A stretch of DNA of 64,000 bases from Oryzias latipes (GCF_002234675.1 NC_019872.2:14567950-14631949), one strand, 5' to 3'. Positions 1-12,590 are shown, numbered from the stretch's first letter. The notes: a model not told the origin generated them from the letters alone. Translations and numbers: made by a program.

Positions 1-290
1 TGCACACTTGTATACCGCTTTAATACCTTATTAGAAAGCCCAAAGCACTGTAAAATAACAATCCCATGCACCCATACACACACACATTCACACACTGATG
101 TCAGCTCTGCTGCCTAACACTGGCGTCAACTTATAACCATCAATTATTATAGCTTGGCGCCATTGCCACAGCAATGTGGGGTTCAGTGTCTTGCCCAAGG
201 TTACTTTGTCACATGAGTGCACAGTGTGGGAACCAAACCTGCAATCTTGTGATCAGAGGTTGACCGCTCTGACTCTGCAACAATATCTGG
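1..290 (-). mobile_element. tRNA-derived SINE copy (minus orientation)
   Basis: Read on the minus strand, this has a tRNA-like head with a B-box-like stretch (gcaggtttggttccc), then a body with ccttgggcaagacactgaa, then a tail with gtgtgaatgtgtgtgtg and a cgctatataag-like end. The same order is seen at 8197-8425, so both belong to one family. The left end may run out of the window. It lies downstream of, or in an intron of, chrdl2. No coding role is visible. Confidence 0.55.
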
Positions 291-386
291 CTGCTTTTGA
301 CTTTATTTTTCTCTCAAACTGTGGTATGGTAACAAAGTATTACAGCCTTCTGATCTGTTAACATTTGAAAAGAGGTGTTCCAGTAC

Positions 387-3300
387 CTTCTACAGTGTTC
401 CAGACCTGCACTTCAACCTCAGCAGTGCTTTGCCTTTCCACAGCGATGATCCTAACTGTGTTATGTGAATCAGCTTTCGGAGATGATTCTACTCTATACA
501 CCAGGAGCTTGGTTTTATACCCAACGTGGCACTGCGTCTGGTTACTTTCAGTTTTACTCTCTGCAGGGAAAAAGAAAAAAAGTAGAAGCCAGTTGTTTCA
601 GCTTTACACACTATAGGTACACGCAGCTCATCTGGTCTCTGTTTGACTACCTGGACATGTCTTGCAGCATTTTCCTGCAGATTTGATGGGATGCCGGCAT
701 GGGTACTGACTGGGACACGTGATGCGCTTACAGTCCTGGAGACCATCAATGCAAGTACACAGGATGCATTCCAGAACCTTCCCCAAAACTGGATGCCACA
801 TGTCTCCATGTGAGTACGTCTTGCCATTGTATAAACACACTAGGAGAAATGAAAAACATCTGAGCAGAATTGAAACAACAGTAAAGCTGACAATGCTCCA
901 AACGGTCTAAACACCTATGTATTCAGGTGTAGTCTGACCTTTTTGGTGTTTCCGTTGCATCAAAATTTTCACAGTGGTCTCGGAAGCTCCTTTCAGGTTA
1001 AGTTTACTGAGGCTCAGGCCCCTGGGAGGGGTCTTGACCCTGGGTGCCGGGGCTCGATCGAGACGCAGTCGGCTTTGCTCTCCAGGACACTGGTCGACCG
1101 AATGCCTCTGTTGAAAAGAGAGGTAATGAAAAGCAGTTAGCTTCCTTTTATTGGCTGTTTTCACTTTTCTGTGTTCTAGCTTGGGGAGCTTTCTTCATGC
1201 ACTAAATCAGAAATACTCATAGTCTGGCTGCAGATTTCTGAAACACAACAGTTTTTTTTCCAGCATTTGACAACAGAACTACACAGAAACCAATGGTTGT
1301 TGTGGTTAGTCCAAAAGGTCTGTGGATCTCCAGAAACATTTTGAAGCTGCTATTGTTGATATCTATTACAATGATCACTGCAAAAATAGGGTTTCACAAA
1401 TCATTTTTGATGAGCAAAGCTTAGTGTGCCATAGGATAATATATTTGAAAGTAAGCAAGAACATACAACGCCTCTGTTCAGCTGTAGGCTTCCATCCTCT
1501 GTTGATGATGAGCCGCCAGCGCCATGATCTATGCGAAAAACAAGAATAAAGATGGCTTACGTGTAACTTGCAACCCAACACTCTTAGATATTGCAAAACT
1601 CTCAAGCTTAAGTGGTGTAGAGACCAAGACTTGTTAATTTGTCAAATGCATCTCAAAGAATACAGCCTGATGAAAAATCTGTCATTTTCCACATCCAAAG
1701 CGTTCCCAGTGGTCTTTTAATTATGATCATGCTGATTTTAGCAAAAATTTAAACAAAAAAAAAACTGTGTTGTTTTCTTGGACAGAGCAGCAGTAGTCTA
1801 CCAAAAATTTACCTCTGAGTTTCGGACCGGACAGTTGGCAAGAAATAAGCATTCCCATCATCCCTTTGTTTATACTCTCTCTTGCTAACAGCCCCTCACA
1901 CCGCCCAACCTAACATTATCGGTGCAAAAAAAAGGCGAGTAATATCTAGACGTCTACAATTGGATCCATCAGAATGGAGCAGAGCAGGGAGCTTGTGCCC
2001 CGCCGATTGTAGCACCTAAGTCACATCTAAAAGCTTTTTCAAACGTCTTTTTTTTCATCTGCTCTTGATTCACGTTTCAAATAAAGAAAAACTCTCAAAT
2101 GCAATTTAAGCGTCATTTTCTTTATACATGTCCTTCATGGTGAGAGAAATGCTATAAGAACATGCTAAAAACACCAAAAACACTGTTTTCAGCAGAGTGG
2201 CTCTTTAATATGTGTCCTAAATTATCTCAAAAGAAGAGCACTGCAGGTCTGAAACAGAATATTGGCTGTTTTTTTGTGACTTGAGGAATCTGATTACCTT
2301 TGCATACCAAGCAGCAGGTGTCTGTCAATGAAACAGGGGAGGAACAGGTGACAGGTTGGCAAGTTTTCAAAGCACAGAAGATATTTCCGTTCTGTGAAAT
2401 TAAAGAAAAAAAAGGCACCGGGTTCACATGCTGCAGAAAATTCTTTTTTAAATACTGTTGCAGGGTTACACCAAGATCTTGACTTGACTCTTCCTTTAGA
2501 TGATAAAAATACAAACTGCATTCTGCTCCAACTTCCAACTAATAACAGAGTTCCCAAAAAAAGTGAAAAAATATTTTTTGTCATCTGCTGCAGTGCACAT
2601 TATTTGTCACATTTACTGCAAAGCAACGATGGCTTGAAGATTTATGGTCTTTCTCATCAGGCAGTCTATTAAAGAACAAGTATTTGAGTTTAGTTTTGGC
2701 TTCGCGCCTGCTTTTCTCTGCTGATTATACCTAAATGAGCCAGGGCACAAAGCAAAAACAAGAGTTTTCGCCGGCTTCGCTCTGTAAAAGAAGGAATGTA
2801 ACAATGCACATCTCTTTTTACAGCATTGCTACACAGCAGATGTTCTTCATATGCATGTGCCGCACTAACCTTCAAAAACACACCTTCATGAGCACGTTGA
2901 AAGACATGCTGACACTGTTAAACCTCACAGTTCCCCTGAGCTGCAGCTTGTGGGAATGTCAGTCTTTATGTGTTTATTAAGTTTATGTGGTAAAACCTTG
3001 TAGAGAGAATCAAAACACATTTCCTAAACATGTAACAGACCTCATGCTGCTTATTTATTTTCTTGGAAAGCAGGCTCGGTCTCATACTTTCAGTGACTCT
3101 CTTTGCCCAGTTTTATATTTTCTTTCTAAAATATTCATATTTTCATGACAAGGATTGTAAACTTGACTTTTCTTTATAGTTTTACTTCTCATAAGTAATG
3201 TCAATTTTGTGTTATATTTGATGAAAATCTGTATAAACCTGGGGTCTGCAACCTGCAGCTCCACAACTGGTTATTTTATCGCTCCAACATAGCTCTCTGG

Positions 3301-5033
3301 TTGAAAGATAATAAAATGTTCTTAATTTGAAAAAGTGACATATCTTTCAGACCACTGCACATCAAGCAAAACAAGTGGTCAGATAGTCAAACTGTATTTG
3401 ACTCATTTACAAGCAGAGTATGCATCAATCCACCAGGCTCCTGAGTACAGTATGCTTCAACAATCCATCAATTTTTAATAACCGTGTACCACAGAAAATC
3501 AATTTAAGATCAGTAAGTCCAATGCACTGGCATTTGAAGGGGATTTTCTATTTTTGAAGAAGAAAAAGACATTTCAAAACATTTAAGTCCTTATGATCCT
3601 AAAAACTGTAAAGGTCACTTAATTAGTTCTGATTTAATTTTTGTTAGTGCAGTTTACAAATTAATTGTGTATTTTTATTTAATTACTGCTGACATCATAC
3701 TACCTGCCACTACATTTGCTGCGAAATGATCCTACATGTGGCACTGGGTGAATTTTACTTTGAAAGGAAGTCATGTCAAAAGTTAATTTTCTCTTTATGT
3801 TTAAGTTTTATTTATTAAAAACTATGGTTAATTTACATGTCTCATAACAGTAACGTGAATACAAATCAGTGTGTTATTTTTCTAAAGGGTGAAGTAAGAC
3901 TTTGGAGCTCCTTGTCCTTCTGCGTTTTGTCAGTGAGAAATCAACCCTAATGGTCTTTAAGTGTTGAAGGAGACACTCGCAGACCCCTGGTCTAAACAAT
4001 TACTTCATATATTTAAATACAAACAAAGCAAAAAATAAAAATAAAAAATAGATTCAATCCCTCGCTCTACTATTTTTCCAGCAGTTGTTCAAAATTAAAG
4101 TAAAGGTGAGAAATTCATAAGTTTGCTTTGTAAAAGATTTTTTTTAACCTTATCATATTTTACCAGACTCCGTTAAAAACACAACAACACAAAAGAAGAG
4201 CGTGGTCAGACAACCAATAGAAAAGGGGATGTAACTCACAGAGCATGTGCACATTACGCACTGATTGCTTTGCCTGGATGGGAAGAGATCATGTTTGGAG
4301 AAAGTCTCTCCTGATTGGTAAATGCTCCCGTTGTACCTGCAGGATTTCACCGATGCCCTCAGGCCTGCGGGGACTCGCGGCTCGTCTAAAGGAAAGACGC
4401 ATCACTCACAGCGGATCCACGGGTCATTCTGTGCGTAAAGCTCCCGAGGCGCGTACCTGTGCATCTGGGACAGCAGCGCTGAGGCTCAGTCACCGGGTGT
4501 TCACACGACAGGGCTGGACACTTGAGCGTGCTGCACTTCACATGACCTGTCTAAGAGAGAAGCCGCATCAATCAAGTCCAATTTCTTCACAGTCAGTGAG
4601 AATCAAGTCTAACGAAAAGGCCCTTTAGCGTGTTTACGTGGAGATACCTCTGCGCAGACGCAGCGCACGCAGAACATGAAACCAAAAGGCTCCAGGTTGG
4701 GATGCCAGCTGTCTCCATAGCTGTACGTCTTGTCTTTGAAAGTACAAACAACTCCAGAACCTGCTTTAAAAAAAACACATGCTTTTAAGAAAATGCAATA
4801 AAAAAGTGACTTCAAGATTCAAAAAAAGTCGTCTAAATGTGGAGCAAACTTTAAAAAAATAAAGCAAGACGCATGGAGAGCATCCCATGACTGAGTTTGC
4901 GCCTTCAACTCTTTATTCTCAAATTTAGATGAGGGCTGAAAACGGGTGATCGTTCTGCTCTCTTACCTTTTCGCGGTCTTAGCTCTCCAGCTGCGGACCA
5001 GATGATGAAAAGGACCAAAAACGTGGACTTCAT
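387..5033 (-). CDS. chrdl2: Chordin-like protein 2, secreted BMP antagonist (3'-partial)
   Basis: Chordin-like 2 proteins are secreted and bind BMPs and related ligands through von Willebrand factor C (VWC) domains. Coding exons found, in transcription order: 4967-5033 (ATG at 5033, signal peptide starting [12 protein letters not shown]), 4648-4760 and 4457-4550 (VWC1, [16 protein letters not shown] to CCPRCT), 4240-4385 and 2298-2391 (VWC2, [11 protein letters not shown] to CCLVCKG), 939-1107 (linker, [13 protein letters not shown]), 651-839 (VWC3, [13 protein letters not shown] to GKCCKTCP) and 387-560 (start of the C-terminal region). Every junction has GT/AG and phases match, except that one short linker exon (phase 1 to 0) expected between 1108 and 2297 was not found. 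The linker and VWC3 sequences match my memory of human CHRDL2 better than CHRDL1. The remaining 3' exons lie to the left of the window. Introns carry a hAT element and an unclassified repeat. Confidence 0.88.
1690..2200 (+). repeat. Copy A of an unclassified dispersed repeat family
   Basis: This stretch in a chrdl2 intron shares ordered blocks with copies near 37.4 kb and 54.8 kb. The blocks include cagtggtcttttaatta, gagcagcagtagt, cccatcatccctttgttt, gaatggagcagagcaggga and ttttctttatacatgtcc. No terminal repeats or reading frame were recognised. Ends are approximate. Confidence 0.55.
3239..3989. mobile_element. Non-autonomous hAT-type transposon
   Basis: The left end reads ctggggtctgcaacctgc and the right end cgcagacccctg, an imperfect terminal inverted repeat of the fish hAT type (canonical end caggggtctgcaa). 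It is flanked by 8-bp direct repeats, gtataaac at 3231-3238 and gtctaaac at 3990-3997, which match at 7 of 8 positions, as expected for a hAT target duplication. The 751-bp element carries no transposase reading frame. It sits in the chrdl2 intron between exons 4 and 5. Confidence 0.75.
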
Positions 5034-5153
5034 GTTGTTACGTGCGAGTGAGGAAGTCCGCCGCGCGCGATAAATATGAGCTTCTGCTGCACAGAAACTA
5101 CAGGAGGGTGAAAAGTAAGAGCAAACAGAAAAAAAAGAAGAAAAAAAAAACAC

Positions 5154-7100
5154 AAATATTTAGTGTTATGGTAAAGCTATGGCGCCCTCTTCAGGGCAAA
5201 GGTTAAGGAGGTCTTCTAACATCCTACACGGGTAAAATTCTAAAAACTTCTATTTATTATTATGGCCAAAAACGAATCAACTTTAATTTTATATCTGTTC
5301 ATAAGTTTATTTAGGAAAATGAGTCAAAACTACAATTTTAGATCGGTTTGCCCAGTGAAAATCCGGAAGATTTTATTTTACAAATACAATTAAATAAATT
5401 AAAAGGAAAATAAAAAGAAACAAAAATTTTCTTTTATAATGTTATTTTGGTTTCCAAACCACATTTAACATCGAATTATAGATCAAATTGTTTAAACCCA
5501 AATAAAAATAAAAACAAAAAGAAAGAAAGTTAGTTTAGTATTTAAAAAAATGACAATTTTTGTGTGGAGTTTTCATCTTTTCCCCCATGCAGGCATGCTT
5601 TTCCCAAGGCACTCCAGCTTCTTCCCACTCTACCCTGCCTCTGCCCAACAGTAGCTGGGTTGGCTCCAGCAACTCCATGACCCCAAAGGGATTCAGCAGG
5701 ATCTGACGATGGATGGATGGAATTAAAATTCCCAAAAGCATGTCAGTAGTTCAGGGAAAAATAAGTTTGATTATGCTTTTCACACTACAATGAAGGTCAG
5801 AAGGTGTACTTCCAGAAGTGGGTGTTTTACAAAGTGCAATGATGTTTGAAAAAATTCTATAAAGAAAACATATCTGTTTTTAGTGCTTTACCTTCTTTTA
5901 ATGCAAGTCTGGCTTTTAAACCGTTGTCATCTGTAACTCTACAAAATAATTATCAAATGTAACACTATAAAGCATTGTTCATGCAAAGATAATACAACAT
6001 ATTACAGAAAAAATACACTTGATGCCCTCAACCCCCACATAATGAAACGTATGTTACTAAGAAGAGGAATGTAAATCTGGCATATAGGTGGTTGTTCATT
6101 AACTTGGGTTGTGCATCTTTCCATACATGCTTCTCTATACATGGTTTACAAATCTTTATGATTCAACTAATTGTGTGACAAAACAATCCAATTCTTTTAC
6201 CTAAATTTATACAATCTAGATATAAATTATTCATTTGGCTTTTAAAACTATAAATGGAAAAAAATGTAGAAACTGTTTTCCTTTTCTTTTTTCCTGTTTA
6301 AAGCACATAGCAGCGTCAAACGTTAAAATCTGGCATTTTGAGTCTTTTAGACTATTTTCTCTGATAAAAACTGTAATCGACTCAACTTAAGGAGCAAGCC
6401 TGTGGTTGGACGTCTTTTTGCTGACATCACATATACATGAAAAGACAGTAGAGACAACAGGAAGAGATACTGAAACTATACTTCTAGATTTTCATTACGT
6501 TTGTATTGTCTGTTTTAATTTAAAGTAGTCTAGATCAAAGTGTCCTGTGAGTGTAAAGAAGACCATGACATGAAACCATGAAAAAAGCGTCTTAGGCCAG
6601 TAAACAAAACAAAAAGGACCAAAAGATGGTTCAACACTCATTTCCATTTATTACCACATTTGGGGGATAAAACAGTGCAATCTTTTTTAAAATACACCTC
6701 TTGGGAAGCAGGTTTCTGCCCATCAGCTTGATGTTTCAGGTAAGCTCTGGTTTCATTATTGTTACAGCTGATACAAATCAGTGCAAATGTAAAGAAACGG
6801 TAAATGAAAAAATATACATATATCAGACTATTTGACATTTCTGGGAGTTTAATACATTTTTGAAGATATTCTTTTGACACATGACTGGATCAAACTTCTA
6901 AAATTCTAAAATTGGCTGTAAATAAAAACATTGCCAAAAAAAACAAAAAAATAAAAACCCACATCTAAGCAGTTTGAAGGAAGGCGACCACATTTCTTGT
7001 TAAAAAAGTTTTTCAGCAACATCTTAAAACAAAAACTGAAAAAACCCACCATCCTTTGCACCCAAGGATGTGACTTTTTTTAGTTATACATCTACATACA
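5154..7100. other. Intergenic region between chrdl2 and the spag7 3' end
   Basis: About 2 kb of AT-rich DNA upstream of chrdl2 and downstream of spag7. At about 5590-5720 there is a fragment of a widespread fish repeat tail (ggctccagcaactccatgacc, then a gatggatgg run), also seen at 47950-48065. Several minus-strand AATAAA hexamers lie at the spag7 side. No convincing gene was seen. Confidence 0.5.
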
Positions 7101-7108
7101 TCAGTAAT

Positions 7109-7114
7109 TTTATT
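7109..7114 (-). terminator. Candidate poly(A) signal of spag7
   Basis: An AATAAA on the minus strand lies about 285 bases downstream of the spag7 stop codon. Other AATAAA copies lie further on (for example near 6648), so the cleavage site actually used cannot be decided from sequence alone. Confidence 0.3.
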
Positions 7115-7398
7115 TGGGGTCTTAAAATAGTAAAGATAGCCAAAGTCAGCTTTAAAAAATTATCTTTTTTTCAGATTCTGCACATGAAAAATAAATACAT
7201 TGCAACCTGTTTGTTATACTGACATTGTCCATTTCTGCATGAGACTGTGTATAATTTGCAGAATGAAAAACATGAATAACACCCTCCTCCTCAAGGATGC
7301 CTCACCTGAGCATCCTCATCTGAAGAACATGATAGATGATGTGCACACAGACACACAACTGCACTCTCACACTGCAACAACACGCAAGCAGAGAAGGT

Positions 7399-10300
7399 TC
7401 AAGAAGAGCTGCTCTGGGCTGCTGTGTCGCCCTCTCTCCTCTGCCGCTTCTTCGCTCTAATTTCGTTCATGGCTTCCTCTATGGAGCGAGTGTCCCTTTT
7501 GTTGGCCACAGGCACTGAGGACAGAGGATTACCCATGAAGAGCTGAACCGAGGTGCATTCGTGCTGCCTTTCAGAGCATCTACTCACCACAGCCGTAAGA
7601 CCTGTTGGCCTCCAGCGTGTGCGCTGCGTCTTTTGCAGCCGACGTGCCAATCAGATGACTGTACTTGTCTCTGTAGTTGGAGTTGGGGCATATCTGTGAC
7701 TTCTCTGCCTGAGCGGAGGATGCTTCCTCCAGTGCAGCTTTTTCCTGAAAGGAAAAGCAAAACTTATCAGAGAAAATGAAACAATACATTAAAACTGTAT
7801 AAAATTGTATTTTGACCAAAAAAAATACTTTTAATCATTTTTCCTTTGTCAACAATACAACTGTGTCTTGTTCACTATAGCTGAATTCCTGGATCCAGTA
7901 ATAATACTGCATTCAGGCCACAGTAGGTAATGTTTTTACACTAATGGGAGAAACGGTAAGAACCTTAATCATTCATGAGGTAAATTAGAAAGTGTTTCCT
8001 CACAAATGCAACATCCATTTACAGCCAGATTTACAGTGACCTTAAGTCAAATGAAGTCAACTCAAGGTTTTTTTTAAAAAGATAATTTAAACCTTAGGGT
8101 TAAAATTAACCCTTAACCCTTTTAGGGTTTAAAATCTTAGCAGAGCTGAGACTTGTGTATTATTAATGAAGCTAAAGCAAGAAAATCCATAGCTTTTCTT
8201 GCTTGGGGCGGTCATGGTGCAGCGATAGGGCGGTCGACCCATGATTGTAATATTGCAGGTTCGATTCCCGCCTTGCACGCCCATAAGTCGAAGTGTCCTT
8301 GGGCAAGACACTGAATCCCACCTTACCTCTGGTGGGAGGTTGGCGCCAGCGTTCTTCAGTGGACACGCCACCAGTGTGTGAATGTGTAGGTAGAAAAGCG
8401 CTATATAAGTATATGCCTTTTTTTTCTTTCCTTAATGCATATGGATTCATCTCAAAACAGAGATTTCATTGAAAGTTAGATTTGTTTCCTCGTGTGGATG
8501 TAAACATAGGGCAAATTAAGGCTGTAAGTATTCATCTACTTCAACTTGAACATACGTTGCTGAAAAAAGGTTAAGTAAAACATTTGTTAAACTTTCAATA
8601 AATAACGATCTTTCATAAAACATCTCATTCATGAATTAATAATCCATTAACTATAACCCTAAACAAAGACATAGATTAAGTCGTACCTTGAGTTTGCGCC
8701 TTTGCTCGGCCAACAGAGGATCCCACTCCTCGCCTTTACGATAAGCTTCCAGCTCGTCATCTGATGGAGCAAACTCCTGCCATGACACCAGAGGTTAGCA
8801 GCAACCAAATTACAAAATCAACAAGACAGACACACATTCTTTCTAATTTAGTTTCTGTACATTACCACAGTGAGTTTTAAATAAAACCACTCAGATGCCA
8901 TTGAAGTGCAGACTTTCAGCTTTTATTCCATGGGTTGAACAAAAAGATTGCATAAAAACATGAAAAACTAAAACATTTTTTAAACACAATCCCTTCATTT
9001 CATGGGCTGGTAAGTAATTGGACAAATGAAATAACTGAAAACAAAATGGTCATTACTGATATTTGGTTGAAAAGCCTTTGTTGGCAATGACAGCCTGAAG
9101 TCTTGAATTCATGGACATCACCAGATGCTGGGTTTTCTCCTTCTGAATGCTCTGCCAGGCCTTTACTGCAGCGGCTTTCAGTTGCTGTTTGTTTGTGGGC
9201 CTTTCCGTCTGAAGTTTAGTCTTCAACAAGTGAAATGCATGCTCAATTGGGTTAAGATCAGGTGACTGACTTGGCCATTCAAGAATATTCCACTTCTTTG
9301 CTTGAATAAACTCCTGAGTTGCTTTGGCTGTATGTTTTGGGTCGTTGTCCATCTGTATTATGAAACGCTGCCCAATCAGTCTGGCTGGATTCACCTGGAT
9401 CTGCGCAGACAGTATGTCTCTGAACACCTCAGAATTCATTGGGCTGCATCTGTCCTGTGTCACGTCATCAATAAACACTAGTGTCCCAGTGCCACTAGCA
9501 GCCATGCACGCCCAGATCATCACACTGCCTCCACAGGGTTTTACTGATGATGTAGTGTGCTTTGGATAATGAGCTTCTCCACGCCTTCTCCATACTTTTC
9601 TCTTGCCATCATTCTGGTAGAGGTTGATTTTGGTTTCATCTGTCCAAAGAATGTTTTTCCAGAACTGGGCTGCCTTTTTTAGATGCTTTTTAGCAAAGTC
9701 CAATCTAGCCTTCCTATTCTTGAGGCTTATGAGTGACTTGCATCTTGCAGTGTACACTCTGTATCTACTTACATGCAGTCTTCTTTTGATGGTAGACTTG
9801 AATATTGATACGCCTACCTCCTGGAGAGTGTTATTCACTTGGTTGGCTGTTGTGAACGGGTTCCTCTTCACCATGGAAATGATTCTGCCATCATCCGACA
9901 CTGTTGTCTTCCGTGGACGTCCAGGTCTTTTTGCGTTGCTGAGTTCACCATTGCTTTCTTTCTTTCTCAGGATGTACCACACTGTTGATATAGCCACTCC
10001 TAATACTGTAGCAATTTCTGGCATGTTTTTTTCTGTTTTCTCAGCGTAATGATGGCTCCTTTCACCTGGATGGAGAGCTCCTTTGACCACATGTTGTCTG
10101 TTCACAGCAAAATCTTCAAAATACAAGCACGAGTCCTCTAATCAACTCCAGGCCTTTTATCTGCTTCATTCATAATGACATAACAAGGGAATAACCCACA
10201 CCTGCCCATGAAATAGCATGGAAGTCAATTGTCCAATTACTTACGAGCCCATGAAATGAAGGGATTGGGTTTAAAAAATACTTTAGTTTTTCACATTTTT

Positions 10301-11545
10301 ATGCAATCTTTTTGTTCAACCCATGGAATAAAAGCTGAAAGTCTGCACTTCAATGGCATCTGAGTTGTTTTATTTCAAATTCACTGTGGTAATGTACAGA
10401 AACTAAATTAGAAAGAATGTGTGTCTGTCCAAATATTTATGGTCCTGACTGTAAAACCTATAATGACACCTGTTTTGTTTTGACAACCAAAAATGAATAC
10501 CTTTTTGAAGAGCATGACATAGCGGCTCTCGTCATCCTCACCAAAAGAAAAGGAAGTCAGACCAGCCACTTCTGCAACGTCGTGCCTTTAGGGAAGCCAA
10601 ACTTGATTTAGTCTTTACCAAAATAAAACCCTGTTTTATAAATAATAACTTACAATATACTTCTTTCAATCTTCCCCATGGGTTTGTATTTTCTTTTTTG
10701 TTGTGAACTGTCCTGGATAAAATCTGACACCTCCTTTTCCATCTGAATGTAGAGTTAAACAGAGGGGAAGGAGGTGTAAATCCCAAAAACAAATACAATT
10801 TGAACCACAAAAACAGACTAACCTTTTTCCTGAACTCTGCTTTCTTCCGTTTCTCCTCTTCCTCCATCTTCTTAAGTCTCGCAGCTTGCTCTTTAGAAAA
10901 CAGTTTGTTTCACTAGGATCTTTTTAGATAAATTCCAAATTTCCACAAGAAAATTCACGACTGCGCAGAATTATTGCTAATGAGAACAAGATAAAGCTAC
11001 TCAAACTTCAGATTTCCTTATCAGTGTTTAATTGTTGAATTACACACTTTAATAATGCCACAATTGTCATTTATGACGCTCTGAATTATTATTCTATAAA
11101 AACTACAGCAATAGTTTTAGTGTATGTAGGTCTTAAACCTTGGACTTGTCCACTTTGTTATAATTCTTATGCTGTGGACAGCAAAATACAAAAAAAAAAA
11201 CAATCCTTTTATTTATAATTAGTTTGTCCTTCTTTTGTGGCAATACAAATTACTTGGAGAAACAAAAAGTATTCTTAGTTTTTGTTTCGTATTCGCTCAC
11301 TGATATTTTAACCGAATTTTGTGTTGTTCTACCGACGGTCGCCTCAAGTGGTCAGGGACAGACTATCCGGGTCAATATGCATAAAAACAAATATCTGCAA
11401 CTCCAATAAACATTTCTGGCAAACCTAAACCTACGCCAGGGTCAGGTCTGTGTAAAGTACCTCGGGCCTTCCGCCGGCTTTCTTGGTCTCCGACAGTTGG
11501 AGGTTTTTCCATCGAGCTTAAGATTGAACCGAGTAGATCCGCCAT
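7399..11545 (-). CDS. spag7: Sperm-associated antigen 7 (complete)
   Basis: Seven coding exons join in frame with GT/AG sites: 11461-11545, 10823-10890, 10654-10742, 10501-10585, 8687-8776, 7588-7744 and 7399-7514. They total 690 nt, giving 229 aa plus stop; human SPAG7 is 227 aa as I recall it. The start is fixed by [16 protein letters not shown], followed by an EQAARLKK basic helix, [16 protein letters not shown] and [14 protein letters not shown] (the R3H-like region), [20 protein letters not shown], and the C-terminal [23 protein letters not shown]7 is a widely expressed R3H-domain protein that may bind nucleic acid; its function is poorly defined. Intron 4 (8777-10500) contains a Tc1 transposon and intron 5 (7745-8686) a SINE; neither touches the exons. 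The gene is in tandem with chrdl2 and head-to-head with the defensin gene. Confidence 0.95.
8197..8425 (+). mobile_element. tRNA-derived SINE in spag7 intron 5
   Basis: The head resembles a tRNA: an A-box-like tggtgcagcgatagg and a B box ggttcgattcc at 8259-8269. The body has tgtccttgggcaagacact and the tail has gaaaagcgctatataagta, ending in a T-rich run. This is a SINE, not a working tRNA gene: the acceptor stem cannot be closed and the same body recurs elsewhere in the window (1-290, and in related form 34680-34935 and 56645-57000). Confidence 0.75.
8825..10451 (-). mobile_element. Tc1/mariner-family transposon in spag7 intron 4
   Basis: Inverted repeats of roughly 200 bp flank a transposase gene: left from gacagacacacattctttc, right ending tttatggtcctgactg at 10451, followed by TA. 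The right end carries the typical Tc1 terminus (cagtcaggaccataaata read inward). On the left, similarity starts only at about 8825, so the outermost 26 or so bases of that end are missing or replaced. One end is therefore probably not functional. The element lies in the same orientation as spag7, between exons 4 and 5. Confidence 0.9.
9053..10092 (-). pseudogene. Tc1-type DD34E transposase, nearly intact, one N-terminal frameshift
   Basis: Cut-and-paste transposase. In the long frame the catalytic triad is complete: D in WTDETK (about residue 163), D in MDNDPKHTA (about 260) and E in NPIEHAF (about 295), with 34 residues between the last two. An HTH region and a GRPRKT hook precede them. The natural ATG at 10092 opens a different frame, which stops after 30 codons. 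The two frames meet at a 7-base homopolymer at 10026-10032, consistent with a one-base loss. The first ATG in the catalytic frame is at 10024 (323 aa), which would lack the first DNA-binding helices. The catalytic core is otherwise free of stops. Confidence 0.85.
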
Positions 11546-12590
11546 GATGGACTAATTACCGGAGGACAGTGGTGCGCATGCGTCGATGAGCCCTGTTTTC
11601 TTTGCTGACCAAAAACGTCGCACTTGTGAAGTATTGCGCCACAGCGCCAGAAAGCGGTACTGCAACAACAGGATAGATCTACCATCCATTGTCTTTGTCG
11701 ATTTAAGTTCTTTTTAAAATCACGAAGTGGGATCTGCAGAGATACACGTGAAAGTGAACTCCCAAACAACTAAATACAACACCGTTAATGTCAGGTTAGG
11801 GCTGTGAGGGGGTGTAAGCTAGCAAGAGAGATGGATGATGGGAAGTTGAGGCCGGGGCTTACTTCGCATCAGTCACGTTAGTCAAGTCCACCGATAGGTC
11901 AGAGGCAAATTTCTGAAGAACTCCTGCTGCTCCGCAACAAGTAAACGAAACATATTTTTGATTTTGCCTAAAAACAACAGGATGATATTTAAAAGACCAC
12001 TAGGAACACTTTGTAAATAGATCAAAAGATGATAGGAGTGGGTCTTTAAAATATGACACCAAACGAACACTTTTATGTGAACACTAGGGGGGTATGCTGT
12101 ACCTGTTCATACCTAGAGGATTGTTTTCTAACAATCCTTCCCTGCATCACCAGGCAGAGGGTTTTGTGTGTTGGGATTGTTGTTTCACAGGATCAGCAAT
12201 AACATGGGAACTACTGCCGTGATCAGATGTGGGGACTGGATGGTGAGCGGACTGCACTGAAAAACATACTTCAGGATCACTTTCTGTGTCCAAACAAACA
12301 GCACTTCAACTGTAATTTCAACAAGACTTAATTTGAGGGATCCTGGCTGTCCATCCACAGCAGCGTATGTAGGTACGATACTTTTCAAAACTACACTAAT
12401 ATTTGCATGAGGCTTTTACTCATGGAAATGTCCACATATATAAAATGTTCATAAGCCATCTCAAAACCTTAAGAAAAAGTCAGTCAAGCAAGGTACAATC
12501 CTGATCTCCAGTCTGCCTCTCCTCATTCAGCAATCTTCTGTCACTGTCATTTGAACAGAGGGAGTTGGACTCCTCCCCCATGCTTGAAAT
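11546..12590. promoter_or_regulatory. Shared upstream region of spag7 and the beta-defensin gene
   Basis: About 1.1 kb lies between two divergent start codons, spag7 leftward and the defensin rightward. The spag7 side (11460-11870) is richer in GC and CpG, suiting a housekeeping promoter. The middle (about 11970-12060) holds a fragment of the unclassified repeat family (aaaagaccactaggaacac). An 8-bp hairpin (ggattgtt, loop, aacaatcc) lies at about 12118-12137. Regulatory use is inferred from position only. Confidence 0.4.

Noticed and set aside
8240-8275. Possible tRNA gene
   Set aside because: The B box is good but the stems do not close, and the SINE body follows directly.
9624-10049. 141-codon plus-strand open frame
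   Set aside because: It is antisense to the Tc1 transposase and its translation has no domain.
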